Shown: positions 53,683 through 61,653 of the stretch, piece after piece | How positions within the stretch are numbered: the stretch's first letter is position 1 | Layout of the letters: every line of letters starts with the position of its first letter | DNA from: Caulobacter sp. BK020 | GTDB lineage: Bacteria; Pseudomonadota; Alphaproteobacteria; Caulobacterales; Caulobacteraceae | Reading direction: 5' to 3' | Assembly: GCF_004342605.1 (NCBI RefSeq) | Contig: NZ_SLZL01000013.1 | Coordinates: forward strand, 61,012 to 125,011 | DNA length: 64,000 nucleotides | Notes under the pieces: model-generated | What the model was told of the DNA's origin: nothing | Database searches by the model: none | Seen by the model: only the letters and a program-made list of their open reading frames with translations | Translations under genes and position numbers: made by a program

Positions 53683-54099
53683 ACTCCCCCCTGAATTTCC
53701 AAGCGGGTCTTGGCCGGACTGTCATCAGACGACTGCCTACAGGCTTTTCGCAGTCGTCGGTCAACGGAACTCCGCGGCAAGCTTTACCGTTACAGAGCCC
53801 GCACGGCGCCCAGGGCGTAGGCGCTTTTCCATTTCGAAGGCTCGGGCGCCAGAATCCTGACGCGCTTGTTGTCCAAACTTAGTTAAGTTCGTTTTTACCC
53901 CTTCGCTTGCGTTCGGGGGGTGTGCTAGTGGAGCCCGGTTTGGCGCTCTCCATGCGATGAGATCGAAAAACAGAGCAACGCTTTCGAAAGGTGGGTTGTG
54001 AACTATGCATCCACTATCAGGACGTGGCTCACGCCTTCACTGCGTGTTTGTTCATATTGACTAAACGCAGCCCTTTAGAAACGGATCTGGCGAAGATTT
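53683..54099 (+). promoter_or_regulatory. 417-base promoter region of the tyrosine kinase with CtrA-like site
   Basis: No gene can be supported in this stretch. From 53870 it is AT-richer than its surroundings and holds TTAA-GTTCGTT-TTTA at 53883-53897, one mismatch from the CtrA consensus TTAA-N7-TTAA. The kinase starts 200 bases later. The region also separates it from the divergent hydrolase gene, so two promoters are likely. Confidence 0.45.
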
Positions 54100-56310
54100 A
54101 TGGAAAACAGTGTTGATACGCAGCCGCCGACGAGCCGCGCCCGCGGGTCTTCTGGCGAGACCATCGATGTTGAACGCCTGATCGCCGCATTCCGGCGTCG
54201 CTTGTGGCTGTTCCTGGCCGTCGCGGGCGTGATCGCCGCCGTGCTGCTGTTCGTGATGCTCCGGCAAACGCCGATGTACACGGCGACCGCCAATGTCATG
54301 ATCAACACCCGCACCGAGAAGGTCGTCGACTCCCAGGCGGTCCTCTCTGGCCTGACGGCGGACACCGGTACGGTCGACACCGAAGTCGAGGTTCTCAAGT
54401 CGCCGCAGCTGGCCGCGACCGTCGTCAACGACCTCAAGCTCGACAAGGATCCTGAATTCAACGCCGCCCTCCAGTCGCCAGGTCTGGTCGGCAGCATCCT
54501 GGGCGGCAAGAAGGCCGCGAGTGAACGCAACGCGCCCGGCGCGGCCGAAGCTGAAAAACAAGCCGTCATCGCCGCGGTCGGCAAGCAGCTGACGGTTCGT
54601 CGCGTGGGCCTGACCTACTCGATCACGATCAGCTTCCAGTCGACCTCGGCCATGAAGTCCGCCGCGATCGCCAATGCGTTCGCCGACGCCTACATCCGGT
54701 CGCAGCTGACGGCGAAGTTCGACGCCACCCGCCAGGCCAACAGCTTCCTGAACACCCGCCTGGACACTCTGCGCACCCAGCTGCAGGAAGCCGACGCGGC
54801 CGTCTCCAATTACCGTGTCGCCAACAACCTGCTCAGCTCGGAAGGCACCACGCTCACCGAGCAGGAGATTTCGGCCTACAACCAGCAGTTGGCCCAGGCC
54901 CGCGCCCAGCAGGCCGAGGACGAGGCTCGCCTGCGCACCGCCCGCGCCCAGCTGGCCGCCGGCTCCAATGGCGACGACGTCGGCGAGGCCCTGAGCTCCC
55001 AGGTCGTGCAGAACCTGCGCGCCCAGCGCGCGGTGGTCAGCGGCCGTGTCGCCGAGATGTCTGGCCGTTATGGCGAACGCCACCCCGACATGGTGCGGGC
55101 CCAGCGCGAACTGGCCGACATCGATCAGCAGATCCAGGCCGAGATCCGTCGCATCGTCTCCAACCTCGAAGCCCGCGTCCGGGTTTCGCAGCAGCGCACC
55201 GCCTCCGTGGAAGCCAGCCTCGGCGGCGCCCGCGGTACTCTGGCCGCCAACAGCGCGGCCTCGGTTCACCTGAAGGAGCTCGAGGGCAACGCGGAAGCCG
55301 CTCGTAACGTCTACCAGAGCTTCCTGGACCGCTATAAGCAGACCGGCGCTCAGGAAGGCGTGGAGCAGGCCGACGCCCGCGTCGTCGCCCACGCCGTCCC
55401 GCCGTCGCATCAGAGCTCGCCCAACGTGATGCTGGCCCTGGCGCTGAGCGTGATCGTCGGCGCCGGCGCCGGCTTGGCGGCGGTCGTCGTCGCCGAGATC
55501 ATGGACGCCGGCCTGGCGACCTCCGACGATGTCGAACGCAAGATCGGCCTCGCCAGCGTCGCCTCGATCCCCCTGATGTCATCCGTCGCGGAGGCCAACG
55601 AGCGTGGCATCCAGCCGATCGACTACGTCCTGCGCAAACCGCTCTCGGGCTTTGCGGAGGCCTTCCGCTCGCTGCGCACCTCGATCCTCTACGCGGTGCC
55701 CGGCCAGCAAGGTAAGATCGTGGTCCTGACCTCGGCCCTGCCGGGCGAAGGCAAGACCACCACCTCGATCTGCCTGGCGCGAGTCGCCGCCCAGGCCGGC
55801 AGCAAGGTGCTGTTGCTCGACTGCGACCTTCGCCGCCGCGCCGTCACCCGTACTCTGGGTCTGACGCCGGAACAGGGCCTGGCCGAGGTGCTGCACGGCG
55901 CCGCGCCGCTGGAGAGCGCGGTGCTTCTGGACCAGGCCTCGGGCGCCTATGTCCTGCCGCTGGCCCACACCGCCTCGTCCACCGAGGACGTCTTCGGCCT
56001 GCCGGCGATGGACCAGCTTCTGGCCCGCGCCCGCGCTTCGTTCGATCTGGTCATCCTCGACACCGCGCCGGTGCTGGCCCTGGCCGATACGCGCATCCTG
56101 GCCGGCAAGACCGACCTCGTCGTGCTGCTGGCCCGCTGGCGCAAGACCCCGGCCCGCGCCATTGGCGCCTCGGTCCGCCTGCTTCAGCAAGCCAACGCCC
56201 AGATCGCCGGCGTGGCCCTGACCCAGGTCGACATGAACGCCCAGTCCAAGCACGGCTACGGCGACGCCGGTTATTACTACGACGAATACAAGAAGTACTA
56301 CGCGAGCTAA
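54100..56310 (+). CDS. polysaccharide co-polymerase with BY-kinase domain (Wzc/ExoP-type)
   Basis: A 736-residue inner-membrane tyrosine autokinase that sets polymer length and couples synthesis to export. Residues 25-60 hold the first membrane helix (LFLAVAGVIAAVLLFVML). The periplasmic part carries the Wzz fold and a long coiled coil (about 185-390). The second helix (VMLALALSVIVGAGAGLAAV) leads to the kinase, with Walker A LPGEGKTTT (Lys552), Walker A' VLLLDCDLRR and Walker B LVILDTAPV. The C-terminal tyrosine cluster is GYGDAGYYYDEYKKYYAS, with seven tyrosines in the last 20 residues. Kinase and transmembrane part are fused, as in proteobacteria. A strong terminator follows. Confidence 0.96.
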   Translation: MENSVDTQPPTSRARGSSGETIDVERLIAAFRRRLWLFLAVAGVIAAVLLFVMLRQTPMYTATANVMINTRTEKVVDSQAVLSGLTADTGTVDTEVEVLKSPQLAATVVNDLKLDKDPEFNAALQSPGLVGSILGGKKAASERNAPGAAEAEKQAVIAAVGKQLTVRRVGLTYSITISFQSTSAMKSAAIANAFADAYIRSQLTAKFDATRQANSFLNTRLDTLRTQLQEADAAVSNYRVANNLLSSEGTTLTEQEISAYNQQLAQARAQQAEDEARLRTARAQLAAGSNGDDVGEALSSQVVQNLRAQRAVVSGRVAEMSGRYGERHPDMVRAQRELADIDQQIQAEIRRIVSNLEARVRVSQQRTASVEASLGGARGTLAANSAASVHLKELEGNAEAARNVYQSFLDRYKQTGAQEGVEQADARVVAHAVPPSHQSSPNVMLALALSVIVGAGAGLAAVVVAEIMDAGLATSDDVERKIGLASVASIPLMSSVAEANERGIQPIDYVLRKPLSGFAEAFRSLRTSILYAVPGQQGKIVVLTSALPGEGKTTTSICLARVAAQAGSKVLLLDCDLRRRAVTRTLGLTPEQGLAEVLHGAAPLESAVLLDQASGAYVLPLAHTASSTEDVFGLPAMDQLLARARASFDLVILDTAPVLALADTRILAGKTDLVVLLARWRKTPARAIGASVRLLQQANAQIAGVALTQVDMNAQSKHGYGDAGYYYDEYKKYYAS

Positions 56311-56333
56311 ACGACCTGCGGATCTTTACGGAC

Positions 56334-56368
56334 AAGCCCGTCGCCATCTGGCGGCGGGCTTTTCTTTT
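56334..56368 (+). terminator. intrinsic terminator of the tyrosine kinase gene
   Basis: A 12-bp stem (AAGCCCGTCGCC at 56334-56345 with its complement at 56350-56361, one G-T pair) with an ATCT loop and the tail TTTTCTTTT. It begins 24 bases after the stop. Confidence 0.92.
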
Positions 56369-56473
56369 ACCTCGTCAGCGACATTTTTTAAGTATTATCA
56401 GACATTAATCATACCGATTTACCAGGAATTGAAGTCGATCATCGAAGGTGCGCGGGTAAGGAGCACTTCCCCG

Positions 56474-56944
56474 ATGTTGACGCCGCGCACTCTGCAACGA
56501 TGCTTCAAGGTTTGCTTCGCAATCGCGTTTGCAAGCCTGCTGGTCGTGATGTTGGGCCCCTTCCAGGACCTTGAACTGCGGTTCGGTTTCACCGACAAGG
56601 AAGCGCACGCCACCGCCTTCTTCGCAGTGGCCAACGCCCTGTTCATTATCGCGCCCCGCAGGCGGCGGACCGATCTGGCCATGGTCGCCGCGGCGCTGGG
56701 CCTGGCCATCGAACTCCTGCAGGGACTCACGGGCCGCGACATGTCGCTGGCGGATTTCATCGCTGACGCGGCCGGGATCACCGCGGCGGTCCTGCCGGGC
56801 GTGGTCGAGCGCCTGCGCCATCAGCTTCGCGTCCATCCCGACCTCAGCGTCCGTCAACTGCGGGCGCTGGACAAGCGCAAACGTCGCCGTCGCCGACCTG
56901 CTCCGGAGGTGCAGAGCACGGCCGCCTCGGCTAACCCAGCCTAG
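56474..56944 (+). CDS. VanZ-like family membrane protein
   Basis: A 156-residue inner-membrane protein with about four helices. DKEAHATAFFAVANALFII and the following LAIELLQGLTGRDMSLADFIADAAG match the VanZ-like family, whose small members are common in exopolysaccharide loci but have no settled function. The C-terminal 35 residues are basic. The ATG at 56474 is supported by AAGGAG ten bases upstream; a TTG at 56429 is possible. Its TAG stop lies inside the left arm of a palindromic repeat. Confidence 0.87.
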   Translation: MLTPRTLQRCFKVCFAIAFASLLVVMLGPFQDLELRFGFTDKEAHATAFFAVANALFIIAPRRRRTDLAMVAAALGLAIELLQGLTGRDMSLADFIADAAGITAAVLPGVVERLRHQLRVHPDLSVRQLRALDKRKRRRRRPAPEVQSTAASANPA

Positions 56945-57048
56945 AGCAAATCGCGCGATGTAGGAATCGCGCGATTTGCTCTAGGCTTTTGTTTTCGCAT
57001 CGCTTTTGCGGAAAACCGGCATCCACTTTTCCGCGCGATTTGCTCTAG
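56941..57048. repeat. palindromic repeat CTAGAGCAAATCGCGCGAT and related copy
   Basis: A perfect 19-bp inverted repeat (56941-56959 and 56966-56984, spacer GTAGGA) is followed by GCATCGCTTTTGCGGAAAAC, then CGGCATCCACTTTTCCG, and a third arm CGCGCGATTTGCTCTAG at 57032-57048. The GCGGAAAACCGG and CACTTTTCCGC blocks match a repeat known to be dispersed in Rhizobiales genomes. It supplies the stop codon of the VanZ-like gene. Confidence 0.82.
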
Positions 57049-57069
57049 ATCAGGCCATCCCATTTTTCG

Positions 57070-57103
57070 AAGCCGGCGGCGCCCCAACGCCGCCGGCTTT
57101 TCT
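57070..57103 (+). terminator. intrinsic terminator downstream of vanZ
   Basis: AAGCCGGCGGCG at 57070-57081 pairs with CGCCGCCGGCTT at 57088-57099, then TTTCT. It is preceded by the palindromic repeat, which lies between it and the VanZ-like gene stop. Confidence 0.85.
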
Positions 57104-57267
57104 ATTGCGCAGCTCAAGTGAAGCTTTCGGTGTAGTTTAATTTACCTAGGCAAAACGCCTTACTGAGTTAATAGGAAATTTACTGTATATATATACTTAC
57201 GTTTACCCATTTATCTACGCCGGTTATTAGATACTAATTGCGATATTCGATCCCGAACAAGGGATGA
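57104..57267 (+). promoter_or_regulatory. AT-rich promoter region with CtrA-like site
   Basis: The most AT-rich stretch of the window lies here, including TGTATATATATAC. TTAA-TAGGAAA-TTTA at 57169-57183 is one mismatch from the CtrA consensus, the same variant as upstream of the tyrosine kinase. It is likely to promote the cysteine peptidase gene that starts at 57268. Confidence 0.45.
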
Positions 57268-58197
57268 ATGTCCGTGTGTAACCGGTCCGCTTTTAGCCTT
57301 CTGGCGCTGGTGTTCGCGCCCGCTCTCGCCGTGGCTGCGCCGATGAAGGTCGCGCCGCCCATGCCCCTGGGCGCGGCCACCGCCGCGCCGGTCGGCTTCG
57401 CCGACCTCTGTCAGCGCCAGCCCATCGAATGCGTGGACGGCGTCCGCGGCGACACTATCGACGCCAGCCAGGCGGCCAAGCTGGCCGAAGTTCGCCAGTG
57501 GGCCGGACAGGCCCGCTGGGCCGCCTTGTTCGGGCGTACAACCGCCGAGCTGGCGGAGGCGCCCGCCTCGGCCTATCCAGGCTACGTCAACCGTCCGCTG
57601 GCGCCGCGACCGGTCACGAACCTGTTCGAACCGGTCGCCCCCGCCGTCACGGACGAGGCAAGGACCGAAGAGGCCGATCCCAGCACCGCTGAGACCGCCG
57701 CCTCGGTCGCCGAGGGCGCGGCGATCGAGGACGCGCCGATCGAAGGAGCCTCGGTTGAAAACGGGCCGGTCGAGGACGCGCCAGCACCGCCGATGATCAG
57801 CCAGCTGAGCGATCGCGAGCTGCAGCGCATCAACACCCAGGTCAACCGCTCCATCCGCCGCTCGGACGACTATGCCGCCTACGGCAGGGCCGACTATTGG
57901 GCCTCCGGCGCCGACCACGTCAAACGGGGCGACTGCGAGGACTACGCCCTGGCCAAGCGGCGCGCGCTGATCGAGGCCGGCGCTCCGGGCGAGGCCCTGT
58001 CGATCGCCATCGTCCGCACGTTCCGCGGTGAAATGCACGCCGTGCTGCTGGTGGCCACCAGCGAGGGCGAAGTCGTGCTCGACAACCTGTCGCCCTGGAT
58101 CGTCCCCTGGAACGAAGCGCCCTATCAGTGGCTGGACCGCCAGGCGCCCGGCGCGCCCACCAAGTGGGTCCATGTCGGCGTGGGCATGCGCTCCTAG
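57268..58197 (+). CDS. bacterial transglutaminase-like cysteine peptidase (BTLCP, LapG-like)
   Basis: A 309-residue exported protein with a signal peptide (about residues 1-24). The C-terminal half is a transglutaminase-like cysteine peptidase fold with Cys223 in RGDCEDYALAK, His257 in GEMHAVLLV and Asp272 in VLDNLSPW, the usual triad of the LapG family. LapG cuts surface adhesins under c-di-GMP control in Pseudomonas. An insert of about 60 residues (115-175) is Glu/Asp/Ala/Pro-rich with repeats such as AIEDAPIEGASVENGPVEDA; this is not usual. The position at the end of a polysaccharide locus, with a c-di-GMP protein nearby, suggests control of surface attachment. No LapD- or LapA-like gene is in the window. 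Confidence 0.85.
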   Translation: MSVCNRSAFSLLALVFAPALAVAAPMKVAPPMPLGAATAAPVGFADLCQRQPIECVDGVRGDTIDASQAAKLAEVRQWAGQARWAALFGRTTAELAEAPASAYPGYVNRPLAPRPVTNLFEPVAPAVTDEARTEEADPSTAETAASVAEGAAIEDAPIEGASVENGPVEDAPAPPMISQLSDRELQRINTQVNRSIRRSDDYAAYGRADYWASGADHVKRGDCEDYALAKRRALIEAGAPGEALSIAIVRTFRGEMHAVLLVATSEGEVVLDNLSPWIVPWNEAPYQWLDRQAPGAPTKWVHVGVGMRS

Positions 58198-58206
58198 TCT
58201 GGTCAA

Positions 58207-58229
58207 GCGTCCGCCGCCGCGGCGGACGC
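58207..58229. terminator. hairpin between convergent peptidase and SDR genes
   Basis: GCGTCCGCCG at 58207-58216 pairs perfectly with CGGCGGACGC at 58220-58229 around a CCG loop. It lies ten bases after the peptidase stop and 34 bases beyond the end of the convergent SDR gene. It lacks a T run, so termination is likely but not certain. Confidence 0.55.
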
Positions 58230-58263
58230 CGGCCCACGGGGCGTATCCCTGGCCCCTTCTCGG

Positions 58264-59157
58264 TCACGCGCCTTGAGTTTGCGCCGCGATCAGCGCCGCC
58301 CGCATCTGCTCGGCCTGTTCCGGCGTGACGCCCATGGCTGACAGCAACGGGGAAGGCGCGGCCTGGTCCCAGGCGTGGCGGCCGCCGATCGTGACGCCGC
58401 CATCGACGACGATATGCGTGCCGGTCACGAAGTCAGAATCGTCGCTGGCCAGGTAGAGCGCGGCTTGAGCGATGTCCTCCGGCAGGCCCGCCTTGGGAAT
58501 CGGCTGGATCTTCGGCCCGACCTCGGCCACCCGGGCGGCCATCTGGTCGGCGACCTCGCGCGGCAGGCCCATCGACGCCCCGAAGATCGAGGTGGCGATC
58601 AGGCCGGGGCAGATGGCGTTGACCCGGACCTTCAGCGGCGACAGCTCGGCCGCCGCGCACCTGGTCATATGGATCACCGCCGCCTTGGCCGTCGAATAGG
58701 CCAGCGGCCCGAAACCCGCCTGCAGGCCGGCGATCGAGGCGGTGTTGATGATGCTGCCGCCGCCCCGCTGCAGCATCAGGGGCAGGGCGTGCTTCATGCC
58801 CAGGACCGGTCCGCGCAGCAGCAAGGCGAAGGTGGCGTCCCAGCCCTCGGCGGTCATGTCGGCCACGCCGTTCGGCGCCCCGCCATGGCCGGCGTTGTTG
58901 AACAGGATGTCGAGACCGCCGAACGCCTCCTGGGCCAGGGCCAGGGCGGCGGCGATCTGGCTTTCGTGGGTGACGTCGCAGGGGGCGAAGCGAACCCGGC
59001 CGGGGAAACGCTTCTCCAGCATCTCGCCCTTCTCGGCCTGCAGGTCGGCGGCAACGACCTTGGCGCCCTGCGCCGCGAACAGCTCCACCGTTCCCAGCCC
59101 GATGCCGGAGCATCCGCCGGTGATCACCGCAACCTTGCCGTCCAGACGTCCCGTCAT
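58264..59157 (-). CDS. short-chain dehydrogenase/reductase (SDR)
   Basis: A 297-residue classical SDR. The dinucleotide-binding motif is TGGCSGIG at 13-20. DLQ in the second strand (AADLQAEKG) favours NAD over NADP. The NNAG motif is at 87-90 and the catalytic residues are Ser141, Tyr154 and Lys158 (SIAGLQ and AYSTAKAA). The C-terminal 30 residues extend past the usual end. The substrate is not clear. It converges with the peptidase gene, and seems to be a single-gene unit outside the polysaccharide locus. Confidence 0.92.
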   Translation of the reverse strand: MTGRLDGKVAVITGGCSGIGLGTVELFAAQGAKVVAADLQAEKGEMLEKRFPGRVRFAPCDVTHESQIAAALALAQEAFGGLDILFNNAGHGGAPNGVADMTAEGWDATFALLLRGPVLGMKHALPLMLQRGGGSIINTASIAGLQAGFGPLAYSTAKAAVIHMTRCAAAELSPLKVRVNAICPGLIATSIFGASMGLPREVADQMAARVAEVGPKIQPIPKAGLPEDIAQAALYLASDDSDFVTGTHIVVDGGVTIGGRHAWDQAAPSPLLSAMGVTPEQAEQMRAALIAAQTQGA

Positions 59158-59266
59158 GCGCCGCTCCCTTTGGCCGCGCGCGACCTCTGGAAGGACGGGC
59201 CGCTGCGTCAGGCGCGGCTATCCTGGCGCGCCTGAGCGCAAGTGGCCAGGACTAAGTGAACAGCGT

Positions 59267-59464
59267 TCAGGCTTGCTGGCGAGCGGGCGCATCCTGCGGC
59301 CGGTTGAACACCAGATTGAACAGCAGCCAGACGGCGCAGGGCAGCAGGACGACCGCCCAGGCGAGCACCAGGCCGGCCAGGCCGAAGATGGCCGCGACAC
59401 GTTGCGCGATATTGGGCCGCTCGGCCTTCCGGCCCGGCGACGGCGCGTAGATCTTCAGGCTCAT
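59267..59464 (-). CDS. small membrane protein coupled to WecB-type gene
   Basis: A 65-residue protein with a basic N-terminal third (KIYAPSPGRKAERPN) and one long hydrophobic stretch (IFGLAGLVLAWAVVLLPCAV) that can form a helical hairpin or one helix. Its start overlaps the WecB-type stop by four bases (ATGA), so the proteins are probably made together. I do not recognise a family. A role in bringing the soluble transferase to the membrane is inference. Confidence 0.72.
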   Translation of the reverse strand: MSLKIYAPSPGRKAERPNIAQRVAAIFGLAGLVLAWAVVLLPCAVWLLFNLVFNRPQDAPARQQA

Positions 59465-60378
59465 CGTCCCCCCAGACTGTCAGAGCGGGCCAGATCGGAC
59501 GCCCGTACATATTCCGCGCGGGCGGCGTCCGAAGCTTTACCGGAAGTGACCTGCCGCGCCAAGGCGCGACGCAGGTCGCGCAGGGCAGGCCCCATCAAAT
59601 GCCACGGTTCTACGCAATAGCGCGTGAACAGGCGCCGCGGATCGACCACCAGCCGGAACAGCCACTCCATGCCCACCTGCCCCATCCAGCGGGGCGAGGG
59701 GCGCTGGACGCCGGCCTCATAGTCGAACGCGCCGCCGACCGTGAAGGTCACGCAGGGCCCCAGCTTGGCCTGGTTCTCCAGGACCCAGACCTCCTGCCGC
59801 GGCATGCCCATGCCGACCAGCACGATGTCGGGTCGATAGGCGTTGATCGCGTCGACCACCGCCTGGTTCTCGGCCGAACCGGGCGCGACATCGAAATAGC
59901 CATGGTGCGTGCGGATCCGCGCGCCAGGCCAATCAGCCTGGATCCTGGCGGTCGCCTTCTCGCCGACGCCCGGAGCGCCGCCGACGAAGAACACCTTCCA
60001 GTCCTCCCGGATGGCCCGCTCCCAGAAGGCGTCGCGCCAGTCCAGATAGGTGCAGCGGTGGAACCGGCGGCTGGCCCGGCCGACGATGCGCGCCCAGAAG
60101 ATCAGCGGCACGGAATCCACCTCGATCAGGTCGGACGTGGCGAAGAACTCGGCGATCTTCTCGTCCTTACGGATCAGATACAGGCTGTGGAGGTTGTGAT
60201 TGGCGACTACGGCGCTTTCGCGCGCGGCGATCTTGCCGGCCACGAAATGGAAGACTTCCTCTGGACGGACCAAGTCCATCGACCCGCCAAGCACCTGCAC
60301 GCGCTCTTCGGGGCGGCGGCTCATGCGGAAGTTCTGCCGCGCCTCTGGAGAGGAGGCGTCTCTCGCTGGAAGAAACAT
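59461..60378 (-). CDS. WecB/TagA/CpsF family glycosyltransferase (second copy)
   Basis: A 305-residue GT26 transferase. VVANHNLHSLYLIRKDEKIA, LIEVDSVPLIFWARIVG, FVGGAPGVGEKATARIQ, VGMGMPRQEVWVLEN and GGAFDYEAGVQRPSPRWM follow the family order. The catalytic Asp is kept (Asp88), but the usual Asp-Gly is Asp-Ser. The C-terminus extends about 45 residues beyond the family core (from RYCVEPWHLMG), as in HfsJ-like Caulobacter members. The ATG at 60378 has GGAG nine bases upstream. The 205 bases between it and the next gene hold nothing more that I can support. Confidence 0.9.
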   Translation of the reverse strand: MFLPARDASSPEARQNFRMSRRPEERVQVLGGSMDLVRPEEVFHFVAGKIAARESAVVANHNLHSLYLIRKDEKIAEFFATSDLIEVDSVPLIFWARIVGRASRRFHRCTYLDWRDAFWERAIREDWKVFFVGGAPGVGEKATARIQADWPGARIRTHHGYFDVAPGSAENQAVVDAINAYRPDIVLVGMGMPRQEVWVLENQAKLGPCVTFTVGGAFDYEAGVQRPSPRWMGQVGMEWLFRLVVDPRRLFTRYCVEPWHLMGPALRDLRRALARQVTSGKASDAARAEYVRASDLARSDSLGGR

Positions 60379-60583
60379 CTTACCCGACTCCGACAACTTG
60401 GAGCACAGGTCTACAGGAACAGGCTTAGCCTTTTCCCAAGAAGGATGATTAGCGCAACTTAACCTTGAAGAGGTGCAGTAAAGAACGATTCACCATTTAA
60501 GCGACTGACGACATAGGCAGACCGCGCTCTTGCAGGAGTTGAATCCGCGGAACGCCGGTCCGCCTGTGTCGGGATGTCGCGGA

Positions 60584-61582
60584 CTATTCGTTGACGACCA
60601 CGACCTTGCCCATGGCCTTGCGGCTGGCCAGGTGAGCGATCGCGTCGCCGGCCTTGGCCAGGGGGAACCGCTCGGAGACATAGGGCCGGATCTTGCCCGC
60701 CGCATAGAGATCCATCAGCTCCTGGACGTTCTGGGCGTGACCCTCGGGATCTCGGGCCACCGCCGCGCCCCAGAAAACCCCGACGATGTCGCACGATTTC
60801 AGCAGGGTCAGGTTCAGCGGGATCTTCGGAATGCCGGACGGGAAGCCGATCACCAGGAAACGGCCGTTCCAGCCCGCCGCCCGGATCGCAGCCTCCGAAT
60901 AGTCGCCGCCGACCGCGTCATAGGCCACGTCCCAGCCGCCCGGACCGCAGGCGTCCTTGATCAGCGTCGCCAGGGCCTTCTGGCCGTCCTTGTCGAACGG
61001 GCCGCGTGGATAGACCACGCCGGCGTCGGCACCCCGGCTGAGGGCGAGATCGACCTTTTCCTGGCTGGAGCAGGCGGCGATGACCCGAGCCCCGACCGCC
61101 TTGCCCAACTCGACCGCTGCCAGGCCGACGCCGCCGGCCGCGCCCAGCACCAGCAGGGTCTCGCCGGCCTTCAGGCGGCCGCGGTCCTTCAGCGCGTAGT
61201 ATGAGGTGCCATAGGTCAGGATGAAGGCGGCGGCCTCGTCGAACGGCATGGCGTCGGGGATCGGCGTGCAGCGCGCGGCGTCCAGGGCCACCTGCTCGGC
61301 CATGCCGCCCCAGCCGGTCGAGGCCAGCACCCGCTGGCCGACCTTCAGCCCCGTGACGCCCTCGCCCACCGCGGCGACGAGGCCCGACACCTCGCCGCCG
61401 GGCGCGAACGGCCGCTCGGGCTTGAACTGGTACTTGTCCTCGATGATCAGCACGTCGGGGTAGTTGACGCCGCAGGCCTTGACCTCCAGCACCACCTGGC
61501 CGGGACCGGGCTGCGGATCGGGCAGGTCTTCCAGCACCAGGGTCTCGGGTCCGCCGACCGCCTTGCTGAGCACCGCCTTCAT
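60584..61582 (-). CDS. NADPH:quinone oxidoreductase family protein
   Basis: A 332-residue zinc-independent medium-chain dehydrogenase. The N-terminal KACGVNYPDVLIIEDKYQ and PFAPGGEVSGLVAAVGEGV match quinone reductases, and the NADPH-binding AAGGVGLAAVELGKAVGA lies near 150, followed by ACSSQEK. The active-site zinc ligands of alcohol dehydrogenases are absent. The ATG at 61582 follows GGGAGAGGCGAG. It is divergent from the peptidase gene by 71 bases. The substrate is probably a quinone or an alpha,beta-unsaturated ketone. Confidence 0.93.
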   Translation of the reverse strand: MKAVLSKAVGGPETLVLEDLPDPQPGPGQVVLEVKACGVNYPDVLIIEDKYQFKPERPFAPGGEVSGLVAAVGEGVTGLKVGQRVLASTGWGGMAEQVALDAARCTPIPDAMPFDEAAAFILTYGTSYYALKDRGRLKAGETLLVLGAAGGVGLAAVELGKAVGARVIAACSSQEKVDLALSRGADAGVVYPRGPFDKDGQKALATLIKDACGPGGWDVAYDAVGGDYSEAAIRAAGWNGRFLVIGFPSGIPKIPLNLTLLKSCDIVGVFWGAAVARDPEGHAQNVQELMDLYAAGKIRPYVSERFPLAKAGDAIAHLASRKAMGKVVVVNE

Positions 61583-61653
61583 CTCGCCTCTCCCTGCGTT
61601 TGTCTTTATGAGCGGCCGGACGCTAGCGCACGCCGGACGGCCAAGGAAGCAGA

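Noticed and set aside
57181..57200. TATATATA run as a possible replication or attachment site
   Set aside because: It is a short AT-rich stretch in a promoter region without DnaA boxes, repeats or an integrase.
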